Source: an uncultured Clostridia bacterium
GTDB lineage: Bacteria; Bacillota; Clostridia; Lachnospirales; Bianqueaceae
DNA: 25,913 nucleotides
Direction: 5' to 3'
Assembly: GCA_937892735.1 (NCBI GenBank)
Contig: CALBGL010000042.1
Span: forward strand, 1-25,913
Notes under the pieces: generated by a model
Told to the model about the DNA's origin: nothing
What the model saw: the letters and a program-made list of their open reading frames with translations, nothing else
Database searches by the model: none
Position numbers and translations under genes: made by a program
Shown: one piece after another, positions 16,231 through 23,196 of the stretch
Layout: every line of letters begins with the position of its first letter
Numbering within the stretch: position 1 is the first letter of the stretch

Positions 16231-17966
16231 GCTGTAATCTCCTTTCCATCATAATGTTCCAGCTCTGCCTGCGTCTTCCAGAGTCTGGCGTACTGGCCGC
16301 CTATCTGCAACAATTCCTCATGCGTTCCCCGTTCTATCACCCAACCGGCATCCATCACATAGATCTGATCCGACGGTACCACATTCGCCAGCCGATGGGA
16401 AATAAGAATCACATTTTTATCCTGTGCTAATGTCCGCAATACCGCCATGATGTCATTCTCGCTTTCCGCGTCAATATTGCTGGTGGCCTCATCGAAAATA
16501 TAGATGGCACTATCATGCAGCAGAGCCCGTGCCAATGCCAGCCGCTGACATTGACCTCCGGAAAGATTGCTGCCCCTCTCCAGCAGTTTCATCTTCAATC
16601 CTCCGTTCTCTTGCACAAATCCCGCCAGATTTACCTGCTGAAGCGCCTGCCACATCTCTTCTTCAGAGGCGTCCTTACGACCCATCTCCAGATTCTCCCG
16701 TATGGTTCCCTTGAAGATGTAGCTGCCAATACTCATGATCGTCATCTGTTTCATACGGCTATCCTCACGTAGGTCGGATACTTCCCTGCCTCCAACACGG
16801 ACGCCGCCCGTATATCCACTCTGCAGTCCCATGATCAAAGAGGCCACCGTAGATTTTCCACATCCGCTTTCTCCCACGATGGATGTCAGGCCGTGTTCCG
16901 GGAATTCCATATTCACATGATGGAGCACTTCCCGCTCCCCATCATAGCTATATGAAACATCTTGCAGCACGATATCCTTCTCTTCTCCTATCGTCTCCGT
17001 TTTCTCCGGGTCTTCCGGCAGATCCAGCAGTGCAAAAATGCGATCACTGGCAGCCATGCCATTCATCGCTACATGAAAAAAGGAACCCAACGCGCGCAGA
17101 GGCAAGAAGAAATCCGCTGCTAACAGAATGATCACAAAGGCTCCCCAGAAACCCATATGGCCGGCCGCATACTGCGATACCGATACCATCACACCGAGCG
17201 CCGCACCTCCATAGGCAATCAGATCCATGATCGTGATGGAGTTTAACTGCATCGTCAACACTTTCATGGTCACTTTTCGAAAACGTTCCGCCTCTTCATT
17301 CATCTGCTTATGTTTTTCTCCATCTGTCTGATAGATCTTCAGGGTTGTCATCCCCTGTAGGTTTTCCAGAAAATGGTCCCCCATACTTGTGTACTGTCCC
17401 CAATACTTGGCAAGCAGTTTCTTCGCAAATTTCTGAACCGCCACGATCGAAATCGGAATCAGAGGTACACAGACGAGCAGTACGATGGCAGACGGGAAGT
17501 TGACAAAAGAGAGAACAATAAAAAGTGTCACGGGTGCCAGCATACTATAGAAAAACTGCGGTAAATACGATCCGAAATAGGTTTCCAGTTGTTCTACCCC
17601 TTCTACGGAGTCCTGCACCACCTCTGCTGTGGCCGCCTTTTCGGTATAATGACTGCCCAGACGCAGTAACTTCTGATAGATCATCTGTCGCAATTTCTGT
17701 TTCACGGATTTAGAAGCCAGAAAGCTTTCTTTCGCCGCTATCCGTGTACAGACAAAACGAACCAGAAGGCCGATCAGAAAAACGACACTTCCCAGGATCA
17801 CCCTGTCTCCCGTCAATTCCTGATTCCACACTCCTTCCAATATCCATCCTATCATAAATATGATCACCATATTGGCCACTAGAGAGATCCACTGTGCCGC
17901 CACATTCCCTGCGATATGACGCTTCGATTCCGGTACAGTCTCGATCAGCCTGCGATTTATCATCAT
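16227..17966 (-). CDS. cydD: ABC exporter subunit, CydD-like (fused permease and ATPase)
   Basis: The partner half-transporter, 579 residues. Six membrane helices lie in about 20-310 and the ATPase domain in about 340-575. Motifs are Walker A GESGCGKST, signature LSGGQCQRLALARAL, Walker B AIYIFDEATSNIDAESE and SHRLANV. The catalytic Glu after Walker B is present, as in the partner, so neither nucleotide site looks degenerate at this position. Two adjacent ATGs open the frame; GGAG lies 5 bases before the first. It is the first gene of the operon cydD-cydC-ygbA-like-ybaN. Its promoter carries a 32-bp palindrome, so expression is expected to be tightly regulated. The cydD label is tentative; the substrate is unknown. 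Confidence 0.78.
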   Translation of the reverse strand: MMINRRLIETVPESKRHIAGNVAAQWISLVANMVIIFMIGWILEGVWNQELTGDRVILGSVVFLIGLLVRFVCTRIAAKESFLASKSVKQKLRQMIYQKLLRLGSHYTEKAATAEVVQDSVEGVEQLETYFGSYLPQFFYSMLAPVTLFIVLSFVNFPSAIVLLVCVPLIPISIVAVQKFAKKLLAKYWGQYTSMGDHFLENLQGMTTLKIYQTDGEKHKQMNEEAERFRKVTMKVLTMQLNSITIMDLIAYGGAALGVMVSVSQYAAGHMGFWGAFVIILLAADFFLPLRALGSFFHVAMNGMAASDRIFALLDLPEDPEKTETIGEEKDIVLQDVSYSYDGEREVLHHVNMEFPEHGLTSIVGESGCGKSTVASLIMGLQSGYTGGVRVGGREVSDLREDSRMKQMTIMSIGSYIFKGTIRENLEMGRKDASEEEMWQALQQVNLAGFVQENGGLKMKLLERGSNLSGGQCQRLALARALLHDSAIYIFDEATSNIDAESENDIMAVLRTLAQDKNVILISHRLANVVPSDQIYVMDAGWVIERGTHEELLQIGGQYARLWKTQAELEHYDGKEITA

Positions 17967-17985
17967 TTACGCTCCCCTCCAAAGA

Positions 17986-17999
17986 TTAGATAATGCTAA
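17986..17999. promoter_or_regulatory. Second, degenerate operator copy near the exporter start
   Basis: TTAGATAATGCTAA differs from the core of the large palindrome (TTAGCAATTGCTAA) at three central positions and keeps the outer TTAG and GCTAA. It lies 20 bases upstream of the cydD-like ATG. Confidence 0.45.
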
Positions 18000-18010
18000 C
18001 TCTAATTCCA

Positions 18011-18042
18011 AACTAAAGGTTAGCAATTGCTAACCTTTAGTT
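18011..18042. promoter_or_regulatory. 32-bp perfect palindrome, operator of the exporter operon
   Basis: Two 16-base arms, AACTAAAGGTTAGCAA and TTGCTAACCTTTAGTT, are perfect reverse complements with no spacer. The palindrome starts one base downstream of the -10 and so covers the transcription start. The TTAGC/GCTAA half-sites resemble operators of MarR-type dimers, but the regulator is not encoded in the window. The AAAGGTTAGC half-site recurs at 18050-18059 inside the promoter spacer. Confidence 0.75.
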
Positions 18043-18071
18043 ATTATACGCTAACCTTTCTTCTTTGTCAA
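18043..18071 (-). promoter_or_regulatory. Consensus sigma-A promoter of the exporter operon
   Basis: On the minus strand TTGACA (18071-18066) and TATAAT (18048-18043) are both perfect, with a 17-base spacer containing an operator half-site. An unregulated promoter of this quality would be very strong, which fits a need for repression. Confidence 0.85.
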
Positions 18072-18120
18072 GTCCCCAAAACAAATTTTTCTATCCTTCG
18101 CAGCAAGAGTAAATATCCCC

Positions 18121-19056
18121 TTATACCATTCTGCGATACGCCGCTTCCATCATCAAAAAATGTGCCTGTCCCTCTACCGAAATTCCCGGCGCGACAAAAC
18201 GAGGCGAACCGGCACATCCCGTCACCATGCCCCACATATCCACTCTCTTTCGCACCGCATATCGTATTTTTTCTCCTATCTCTGCATACTTCGGATCCAA
18301 GAAACCATCTTGTACTCCGCAAAAAATCATATAAGCGATCATCTCACTACACTCGGATTCCAAGAAACTCTCAGAATCCGAGAGGTGATTGTGGAACAGA
18401 GCGTTAACATCCAGAAACATCAATACCCTTTCCAAAAGCATCCGCCATATCGTCACAAATTCTTGCCGCGTCTCGTTCTCTCGCGGAATTTCCTGTATCA
18501 GTCGATAGATTCCTGTCAGGAACCAGCCATTCCCAATCCCCCATAGATACTTCCTGCTAAATAGACCACGTTCCTCGTCCCATACATGAAAGAAAAGACC
18601 TGTCTTGGTATCTCTCAGCGTATGCATCAGCCCCTTCATCTGCCCTATCCCCTCCTGACAATATCCCGAAAGGGCCAGAGAATATGGTAAAAATGCCGCC
18701 GAATCCGCCCATATCTCCTGAGTCCCCAGCATATGGTATAATACTCCATCTTCTCTCCTAGGCGATTCGTGCAGCAAAAACTGTATATTTTTCTCCACAG
18801 CTCGCTTCTCTGTCTCGTAATTCGTCTGTTGTGCCACATGCCATACTGCCGGAATACAGAAGCTGCTGTCTGTTACAGCTCTCGTATTTTCCACATTACA
18901 AAGCCGTCCATCTAATGACTGTCTCGTCACAATATCCCGTACCATGATCTCCAAATCCGATTCATCTCCACGCTCCAACAATGCTTGCGCCGCAATCCCT
19001 GCTTCCCAGCATTGCCTGGTCATCAACAACATCGCCCGTTTCACCCGTTCTTCCAT
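18121..19056 (-). CDS. Glycoside hydrolase family 88/105-like unsaturated uronyl hydrolase
   Basis: An (alpha/alpha)6-barrel protein of 311 residues resembling YteR/GH88-105 enzymes, which hydrate the unsaturated uronic acid left by polysaccharide lyases and release the neighbouring sugar. The segment EIWADSAAFLPYSLALSG (115-131) matches the catalytic-Asp block, making Asp118 the candidate. WGIGNGWFLTGIYRLI (172-187) is the second signature, and the C-terminal FLESECSEMIAYMI corresponds to the conserved ESSGSAMFxYA-like block. It is shorter than typical members (about 370) and no signal peptide is present, so cytoplasmic. GAGAGGAG precedes the ATG. It is a single-gene unit with its own promoter, and no lyase or sugar transporter is adjacent. 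Confidence 0.75.
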   Translation of the reverse strand: MEERVKRAMLLMTRQCWEAGIAAQALLERGDESDLEIMVRDIVTRQSLDGRLCNVENTRAVTDSSFCIPAVWHVAQQTNYETEKRAVEKNIQFLLHESPRREDGVLYHMLGTQEIWADSAAFLPYSLALSGYCQEGIGQMKGLMHTLRDTKTGLFFHVWDEERGLFSRKYLWGIGNGWFLTGIYRLIQEIPRENETRQEFVTIWRMLLERVLMFLDVNALFHNHLSDSESFLESECSEMIAYMIFCGVQDGFLDPKYAEIGEKIRYAVRKRVDMWGMVTGCAGSPRFVAPGISVEGQAHFLMMEAAYRRMV

Positions 19057-19085
19057 ATATTCTCTCCTCTCTCCCCTCTTTTTAT

Positions 19086-19114
19086 ATTATATTTCACCGG
19101 ATAAAAAATGTAAA
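19086..19114 (-). promoter_or_regulatory. Sigma-A promoter of the GH88/105-like gene
   Basis: On the minus strand TTTACA (19114-19109) and TATAAT (19091-19086) are 17 bases apart, just after the stop of the DUF4130 gene and 29 bases before the hydrolase ATG. Confidence 0.8.
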
Positions 19115-19125
19115 GTTCATTCCTC

Positions 19126-19860
19126 TTATCGACGCGCGGGCTTCTCGGTCAGATTTTTCCAGATCTTAACCGGCATAAATTGCCGCTGTAACGCTCGGTT
19201 CTCCCGCTCCGCGATCGCAATATGGTCAAAGTAGGTCTGCCATGCTTCCTCTGTCATAATTTCCTTGGCTGAGCGATACATTCTGAGGTCACGATCAAAC
19301 GGCCTCTCCTCCCAATATCCTTTGGCATAGATTCCCGCCTTTTTCCGCTTCCGATCATGTAAAATAAATCGTTCTTGCCGCAGGCGATCCACAAAATGCG
19401 GCATGATAAGGCATGTCAGATCCGCATCCGGTTCATACGCCGCATACAGTACCCCCTGGATATCCGAAAAACGCATCCATCCCAGAAAACGGTGTGCTTC
19501 CCTGGCCACCCGTTCACTGGCCCTCTGTACTGCCAAGATATCAGGATGCGTCCGGTATGCATCCATCTCGCATCCCTGCTTCAGACATACCGCGATATAT
19601 CGAAGCACCATCATCTCTTTCCCTGAAAGATCCGATAAAAAGGCTCGGAAGATCTTCTCGCAAATCTCCTGTCCTAAGCGGCCCTGAAGCCCCCGAAATA
19701 CACGATGGGAAATATTATAATCCGTAGTCACTTCCTTCTCGTAAAACAACTGCATCTGCTCGCCGCCCTGTATACGAATCCCATCCGCGCTTTCCTGATA
19801 ATAATGCGCGTAGACACAGCACAGGAATCCGTCAAAACTGCCATCGTACAGATAAAACAT
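19126..19860 (-). CDS. DUF4130/TIGR03915 family putative DNA metabolism protein
   Basis: A 244-residue protein beginning MFYLYDGSFDGFLCCVYAHY, the typical opening of the TIGR03915/DUF4130 family. Conserved elements further on are AHRFLGWMRF, the YAAYEPDADLTCLIMPHFVDRL segment and the late FMPVKIWKNL. The biochemical function is not known. In many genomes it is linked to the radical-SAM protein encoded just upstream, and in some it is fused to a uracil-DNA glycosylase domain; here it is stand-alone. The frame is open to 19977, but I start at the ATG at 19860, which has AAAGGCGG 6 bases upstream and the family N-terminus. It begins 14 bases after the radical-SAM stop. Confidence 0.85.
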   Translation of the reverse strand: MFYLYDGSFDGFLCCVYAHYYQESADGIRIQGGEQMQLFYEKEVTTDYNISHRVFRGLQGRLGQEICEKIFRAFLSDLSGKEMMVLRYIAVCLKQGCEMDAYRTHPDILAVQRASERVAREAHRFLGWMRFSDIQGVLYAAYEPDADLTCLIMPHFVDRLRQERFILHDRKRKKAGIYAKGYWEERPFDRDLRMYRSAKEIMTEEAWQTYFDHIAIAERENRALQRQFMPVKIWKNLTEKPARR

Positions 19861-19874
19861 GCCCATCCGCCTTT

Positions 19875-21110
19875 CTAAAATAAGGATAATTGCTGATACT
19901 GCTGATCCTGGCCACGCAGTTTGTTTTTGATGTTCTCCGGATACATGCTCACATCGCCGCAGAAACGACCGCCACACGTCAGAAAATAGCGTGCCCGCTT
20001 CATCACAACCCCTGTCTTGGCCAAAGATTCATACGAAAGCGGCGCCAACCGCCTGTGCCGCACGATCCGCTTCGCTGAAGTCGGCCCTATTCCAGGTACT
20101 CGCAGGAGTTCATGCAGTGAGGCACGATTCACCTCTATGGGAAACAGGTCCATATGCCGAAACGCCCAGTCGATTTTCGGATCAAATTCCAAGTCAAAGA
20201 AAGGCTGGGAACGATCCAGGATCTCATCGGCCTCAAACTCGTAAAAGCGCATCAGCCAGTCCGCCTGATACAGTCTATGTTCTCTTTGTCTGGGCGGCGG
20301 TACCGTCAGCGCTGGCAGCCTCGAATCCGCATTCATCGGAATATACGCAGAATAGTACACCCGCTTCATCCCAAAACTCCGATACAATTTGGACGAAGCC
20401 TGCAGCAGCTGATAGTCCGTATCTGCAATCGCCCCTACGATCATCTGTGTGGATTGCCCACCCGGTGCAAATGCCGGCGTATGTCGAAAATGACGTGTAT
20501 CTTCCAAATATCCACTGATTTCCCGGTACACCTGCCGCATCGGCGCAAGCAGCAGGGCCGGTTTCTTCTGGGGCGCCAAGGCAGCCAGCCCCGCCTGACT
20601 GGGCAACTCCAGGTTGATACTGACTCGATCAGCCAGAAGCCCGGCCTGACGTACCAGAATGGGATCTGCTCCCGGAATCAGTTTCGCATGAATATAACCG
20701 GCAAATCCATATGTCTTCCGCAACAGGCGCAGCGTACGCACGATCTTCTCCATCGTCTCCTGGGGGTCATTTTCAATCGCAGAACTCAGAAACAGACCTT
20801 CGATATAATTTCGGCGATAAAACTCCATCGTAAGCTCCGCCAGTTCTTCGGAGGTAAAAGACGCCCTGGGGATATCATTGCTTCGGCGGTTTATACAATA
20901 GGCGCAGTCAAAAACACATCGATTCGTATGGAGTACCTTGAGAAGCGAGATACATCGTCCATCCGAGGACCACGCGTGGCAGATTCCCCCCAGCGATGCG
21001 CTGCCAATCTTTCCTATACCATGCCGCTCTACTCCGCTGGATGCACAAGACACATCATACTTCGCCGACTCTGCCAGGACCTCCAGCTTATGAACAATCT
21101 CCTCCCTCAT
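19875..21110 (-). CDS. Putative DNA modification/repair radical SAM protein (TIGR03916 type)
   Basis: Radical SAM enzyme of 411 residues. The [4Fe-4S] motif is CVFDCAYC (Cys65, Cys69, Cys72; CX3CX2C). Extra cysteines at 22, 44 and 53, and at 379 and 384 (CGGRFCG), could hold a further cluster. A helix-hairpin-helix DNA-binding motif is visible at about 330-352 (LHELLRVPGIGPTSAKRIVRH). The last five residues are QLSLF (407-411), identical to the consensus motif for binding the DNA polymerase III beta clamp. The family is annotated as a DNA modification or repair enzyme, but reaction and substrate are unknown. It forms an operon with the DUF4130 gene; a LexA-like box overlaps its promoter. Confidence 0.9.
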   Translation of the reverse strand: MREEIVHKLEVLAESAKYDVSCASSGVERHGIGKIGSASLGGICHAWSSDGRCISLLKVLHTNRCVFDCAYCINRRSNDIPRASFTSEELAELTMEFYRRNYIEGLFLSSAIENDPQETMEKIVRTLRLLRKTYGFAGYIHAKLIPGADPILVRQAGLLADRVSINLELPSQAGLAALAPQKKPALLLAPMRQVYREISGYLEDTRHFRHTPAFAPGGQSTQMIVGAIADTDYQLLQASSKLYRSFGMKRVYYSAYIPMNADSRLPALTVPPPRQREHRLYQADWLMRFYEFEADEILDRSQPFFDLEFDPKIDWAFRHMDLFPIEVNRASLHELLRVPGIGPTSAKRIVRHRRLAPLSYESLAKTGVVMKRARYFLTCGGRFCGDVSMYPENIKNKLRGQDQQYQQLSLF

Positions 21111-21164
21111 CTGCGAACCTCCTATCTATCTCAAAAAGCGAACTGATTTTCGCTTTACATTCAC

Positions 21165-21194
21165 AGTATACCATATCTCTCCCATAAATGCAAA
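21165..21194 (-). promoter_or_regulatory. Promoter of the radical-SAM/DUF4130 operon
   Basis: On the minus strand TTTGCA (21194-21189) and TATACT (21170-21165) are 18 bases apart, about 54 bases before the ATG. The -35 overlaps a LexA-like palindrome. Confidence 0.6.
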
Positions 21195-21204
21195 CATTTG
21201 TTTG
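21191..21204. promoter_or_regulatory. LexA (SOS) box-like palindrome
   Basis: CAAACA-TT-TGTTTG has the size and spacing of the Gram-positive LexA box (CGAACATATGTTCG type) with the G/C pair replaced by A/T in each half. It overlaps the -35 of the radical-SAM promoter, the right place for repression. Confidence 0.45.
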
Positions 21205-21260
21205 TGTTTTTTAAAAGAATTTTCATCCCGCTTGCCTCATCCACTTTCTTTCAGAAAGCC

Positions 21261-21302
21261 AAAAAAATTCCTTTACAAGATTTCATCTTGTAAAGGAATT
21301 TT
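21261..21302 (-). terminator. Terminator hairpin overlapping the end of the lipoprotein gene
   Basis: An 18-bp perfect stem (21264-21281 with 21285-21302, loop of 3) is followed on the minus strand by a run of T at 21267-21261. The stop codon at 21275-21273 lies within the 3' arm, so the 5' arm and loop are coding. Confidence 0.85.
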
Positions 21303-22406
21303 CTTATACATATAATCCGCATCGGACACATCGTACCAGAATTGATATTGAAATATCAATTCTCTTTCTATTTCACCCAGACAGAATAATCGTGAAGTCC
21401 AAACAGAATCTAGAGAAAGATCATCGAATCTCATCTCTCCGTTTGCAATAGCCTCGCCCTCGTAATTAAAAACTTTATAGGCCCTTTCTTGACGTGCGCC
21501 ATCCATCCCTTCAAAGACAACAATACACGATGAAAACATCGATATACTGTTGGCGTCCATATCCTCGGTGTACAAGGGAATCATGAGTGTTTTCTGACTA
21601 TCCAGATCATAGGTAAAAAGTTTATAGGCTTCTTCTTTTAAGGAATGATTTCCTAAATATACTTTTTGATCCGTGATCCAAAGAGGCCCCACAAGTCCCT
21701 CTATATCCGTTTCGAGAATGGTTTTCCATTGATTCCGTGTTAAATCATATGTCCTCAATTCTATATGACTGATTTCTTCCGTTGAATAGGTTACCCAATA
21801 TATGGTATCCCCTAGTATGCGAAAATACGACCCGCTATTTTTCGGTTCCTTCCAGATCTGCCGATCTTCCCCTTCTTGCCCTAGAATACTTTGATATAGT
21901 CTCGCCTTCTGATATTCCATAACATAGGTAAATACATATCCGCGATGCATCCAGGCCATGACCGATCTCTGCTCTATATTGACCGGAAGTTTTTGTACCA
22001 TTTTCTTTTCTATTCCTTCCAGGTCCATTCTATATAGGCCCCATTGATCTCCCATTGCATCCAATACATACAATGACCCATCATACACTTGAAGCATCCC
22101 CGTCCCATAAAAAGAGACCTCATTATACGCATTACAATGTATCCCTTCATGGGTACATCCGGGCTTTTGGCACAGTTTTTCACACGTATCCGCCTTTTGG
22201 TCATATGCATAAATCCAATTTCCTTCTCTATAAATCACCTTCTCTTGATACTGTGTCATAACATTCATCTCAAGCTGTACAGGTACATCGTATACCTCTA
22301 AAAACGCATCCGTACAGAACCGTTCTTCTAAAACTGGAAGTTCCCTCTCACATCCTGTGGTCAATGTAATCAGAAAGAAAAAGATACAGAAGCCCTTTTT
22401 TATCAT
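21273..22406 (-). CDS. Lipoprotein of unknown function with a CxxxPxCxHxxxxC motif
   Basis: A 377-residue predicted lipoprotein. MIKKGFCIFFFLITLTTGC gives a basic start, hydrophobic core and lipobox with Cys19. The mature part is beta-rich with repeated short strands such as VIYREGNWIYAYD, GSLYVLDAMG and GDTIYWVTYS, suggesting a propeller-like fold, which is inference. The motif CEKLCQKPGCTHEGIHCNAY, about 50-70 residues past the lipid anchor, recurs in clostridial surface lipoproteins of this type, but I know no function. The frame is open further to a TTG at 22454 that has GAGGAG 8 bases upstream; the added residues are partly acidic and would make an odd signal peptide, so I prefer 22406. 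Confidence 0.75.
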   Translation of the reverse strand: MIKKGFCIFFFLITLTTGCERELPVLEERFCTDAFLEVYDVPVQLEMNVMTQYQEKVIYREGNWIYAYDQKADTCEKLCQKPGCTHEGIHCNAYNEVSFYGTGMLQVYDGSLYVLDAMGDQWGLYRMDLEGIEKKMVQKLPVNIEQRSVMAWMHRGYVFTYVMEYQKARLYQSILGQEGEDRQIWKEPKNSGSYFRILGDTIYWVTYSTEEISHIELRTYDLTRNQWKTILETDIEGLVGPLWITDQKVYLGNHSLKEEAYKLFTYDLDSQKTLMIPLYTEDMDANSISMFSSCIVVFEGMDGARQERAYKVFNYEGEAIANGEMRFDDLSLDSVWTSRLFCLGEIERELIFQYQFWYDVSDADYMYKKIPLQDEIL

Positions 22407-22518
22407 ATTCTCGTTCCCCATGTCTTTCATGCAAGCCATGCACCATATTTTCAATATCCATACTCCTCAATGTTGCCATCTCAGATTTGTTGTTCCTCTT
22501 GCAAAATCATCTGCACTT

Positions 22519-22547
22519 AAAATATCACATCCATTTAGACTTGTCAA
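22519..22547 (-). promoter_or_regulatory. Sigma-A promoter of the lipoprotein gene
   Basis: On the minus strand TTGACA (22547-22542) is perfect and TATTTT (22524-22519) follows after 17 bases. The 5' leader to the chosen start is about 105 bases and holds a 43-codon overlapping frame. Confidence 0.75.
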
Positions 22548-22612
22548 TGCCTTTTTAATACTACAAGTTATATCGAAAAATCTCTTTCTTTTGCCAAACA
22601 CTACTTCTTTTT

Positions 22613-22629
22613 CTTAAATTTCATTTAAG
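22613..22629. promoter_or_regulatory. Inverted repeat upstream of the padR promoter
   Basis: CTTAAAT-TTC-ATTTAAG, perfect 7+3+7, lies 4 bases before the -35 of the PadR gene. It may be an operator (autoregulation is common for PadR) or chance in AT-rich DNA. Confidence 0.35.
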
Positions 22630-22633
22630 TATC

Positions 22634-22662
22634 TTGCATTATATGGTACTTTATGTTATACT
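22634..22662 (+). promoter_or_regulatory. Sigma-A promoter of the padR operon
   Basis: TTGCAT (22634-22639) and TATACT (22657-22662) are 17 bases apart, 45 bases before the padR ATG. Confidence 0.75.
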
Positions 22663-22707
22663 ATTCCCGAGTTCAAAGCTCAAGCCTAGTAGAAAGGAGT
22701 CGATGGT

Positions 22708-23196
22708 ATGAACGCGCAATTCAAAAAAGGCGCTTTAGAGCTCTGTGTGCTGGCCATCCTATCCGAAGGAGACTGCTACGGATATGACCTTGTCACACAG
22801 ATTTCTGAACACATTTCCATTACAGAAGGGACAATCTATCCTCTTTTGCGTCGTCTAAAGGATGACGGACAGGTAGAAACATACCTGCAAGAATCCAGCA
22901 GCGGTCCGCCTCGAAAGTATTATCGTATTACAGAACATGGACGAGAAGTTCTTGCCAGTTCCACCCAGGAATGGAACGACTTTGTCGCCGGTGTTTATTC
23001 CATCTTATTACATCGAAAACTTTCGGATTTTTCTAAGGAATGGCAAAAGTTCCTCCAATCGGAGACGATAAAAGATCTGGGAAAGGATCTGTATACCGTA
23101 CAGGAAGATCTCGGAAAAATGACAGAAGATCTTTCCAACGCCCTTGGCGAAACATTACGAGCATTCTTTAATGAAAGGAATCATCATCATGAATAA
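22708..23196 (+). CDS. PadR family transcriptional regulator
   Basis: A 162-residue PadR-type repressor. The winged helix-turn-helix occupies about 1-90: KGALELCVLAILSEGDCYGYDL, recognition helix TEGTIYPLLRRLKDDGQVE, and wing GPPRKYYRITEHGREVL. A helical C-terminal part (about 100-155) should form the dimer. AAGGAG lies 8 bases before the ATG. It overlaps the next gene by 8 bases, the PadR-then-HAAS(DUF1700) pair found widely in Firmicutes, where the regulator controls its own operon. The ligand or stress sensed is unknown. Confidence 0.94.
   Translation: MNAQFKKGALELCVLAILSEGDCYGYDLVTQISEHISITEGTIYPLLRRLKDDGQVETYLQESSSGPPRKYYRITEHGREVLASSTQEWNDFVAGVYSILLHRKLSDFSKEWQKFLQSETIKDLGKDLYTVQEDLGKMTEDLSNALGETLRAFFNERNHHHE

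Noticed and set aside
20154..21146. 330-codon plus-strand open frame opposite the radical-SAM gene
   Set aside because: It is an antisense shadow: the minus strand carries clear radical-SAM motifs, a promoter and a ribosome binding site, whereas the plus frame has no recognisable motif or start signal.
21134..21157. Possible riboswitch or attenuator hairpin in the leader of the radical-SAM gene (AAAGCGAA/TTCGCTTT)
   Set aside because: Only one 8-bp stem without a T run or any conserved riboswitch core; not enough to call.
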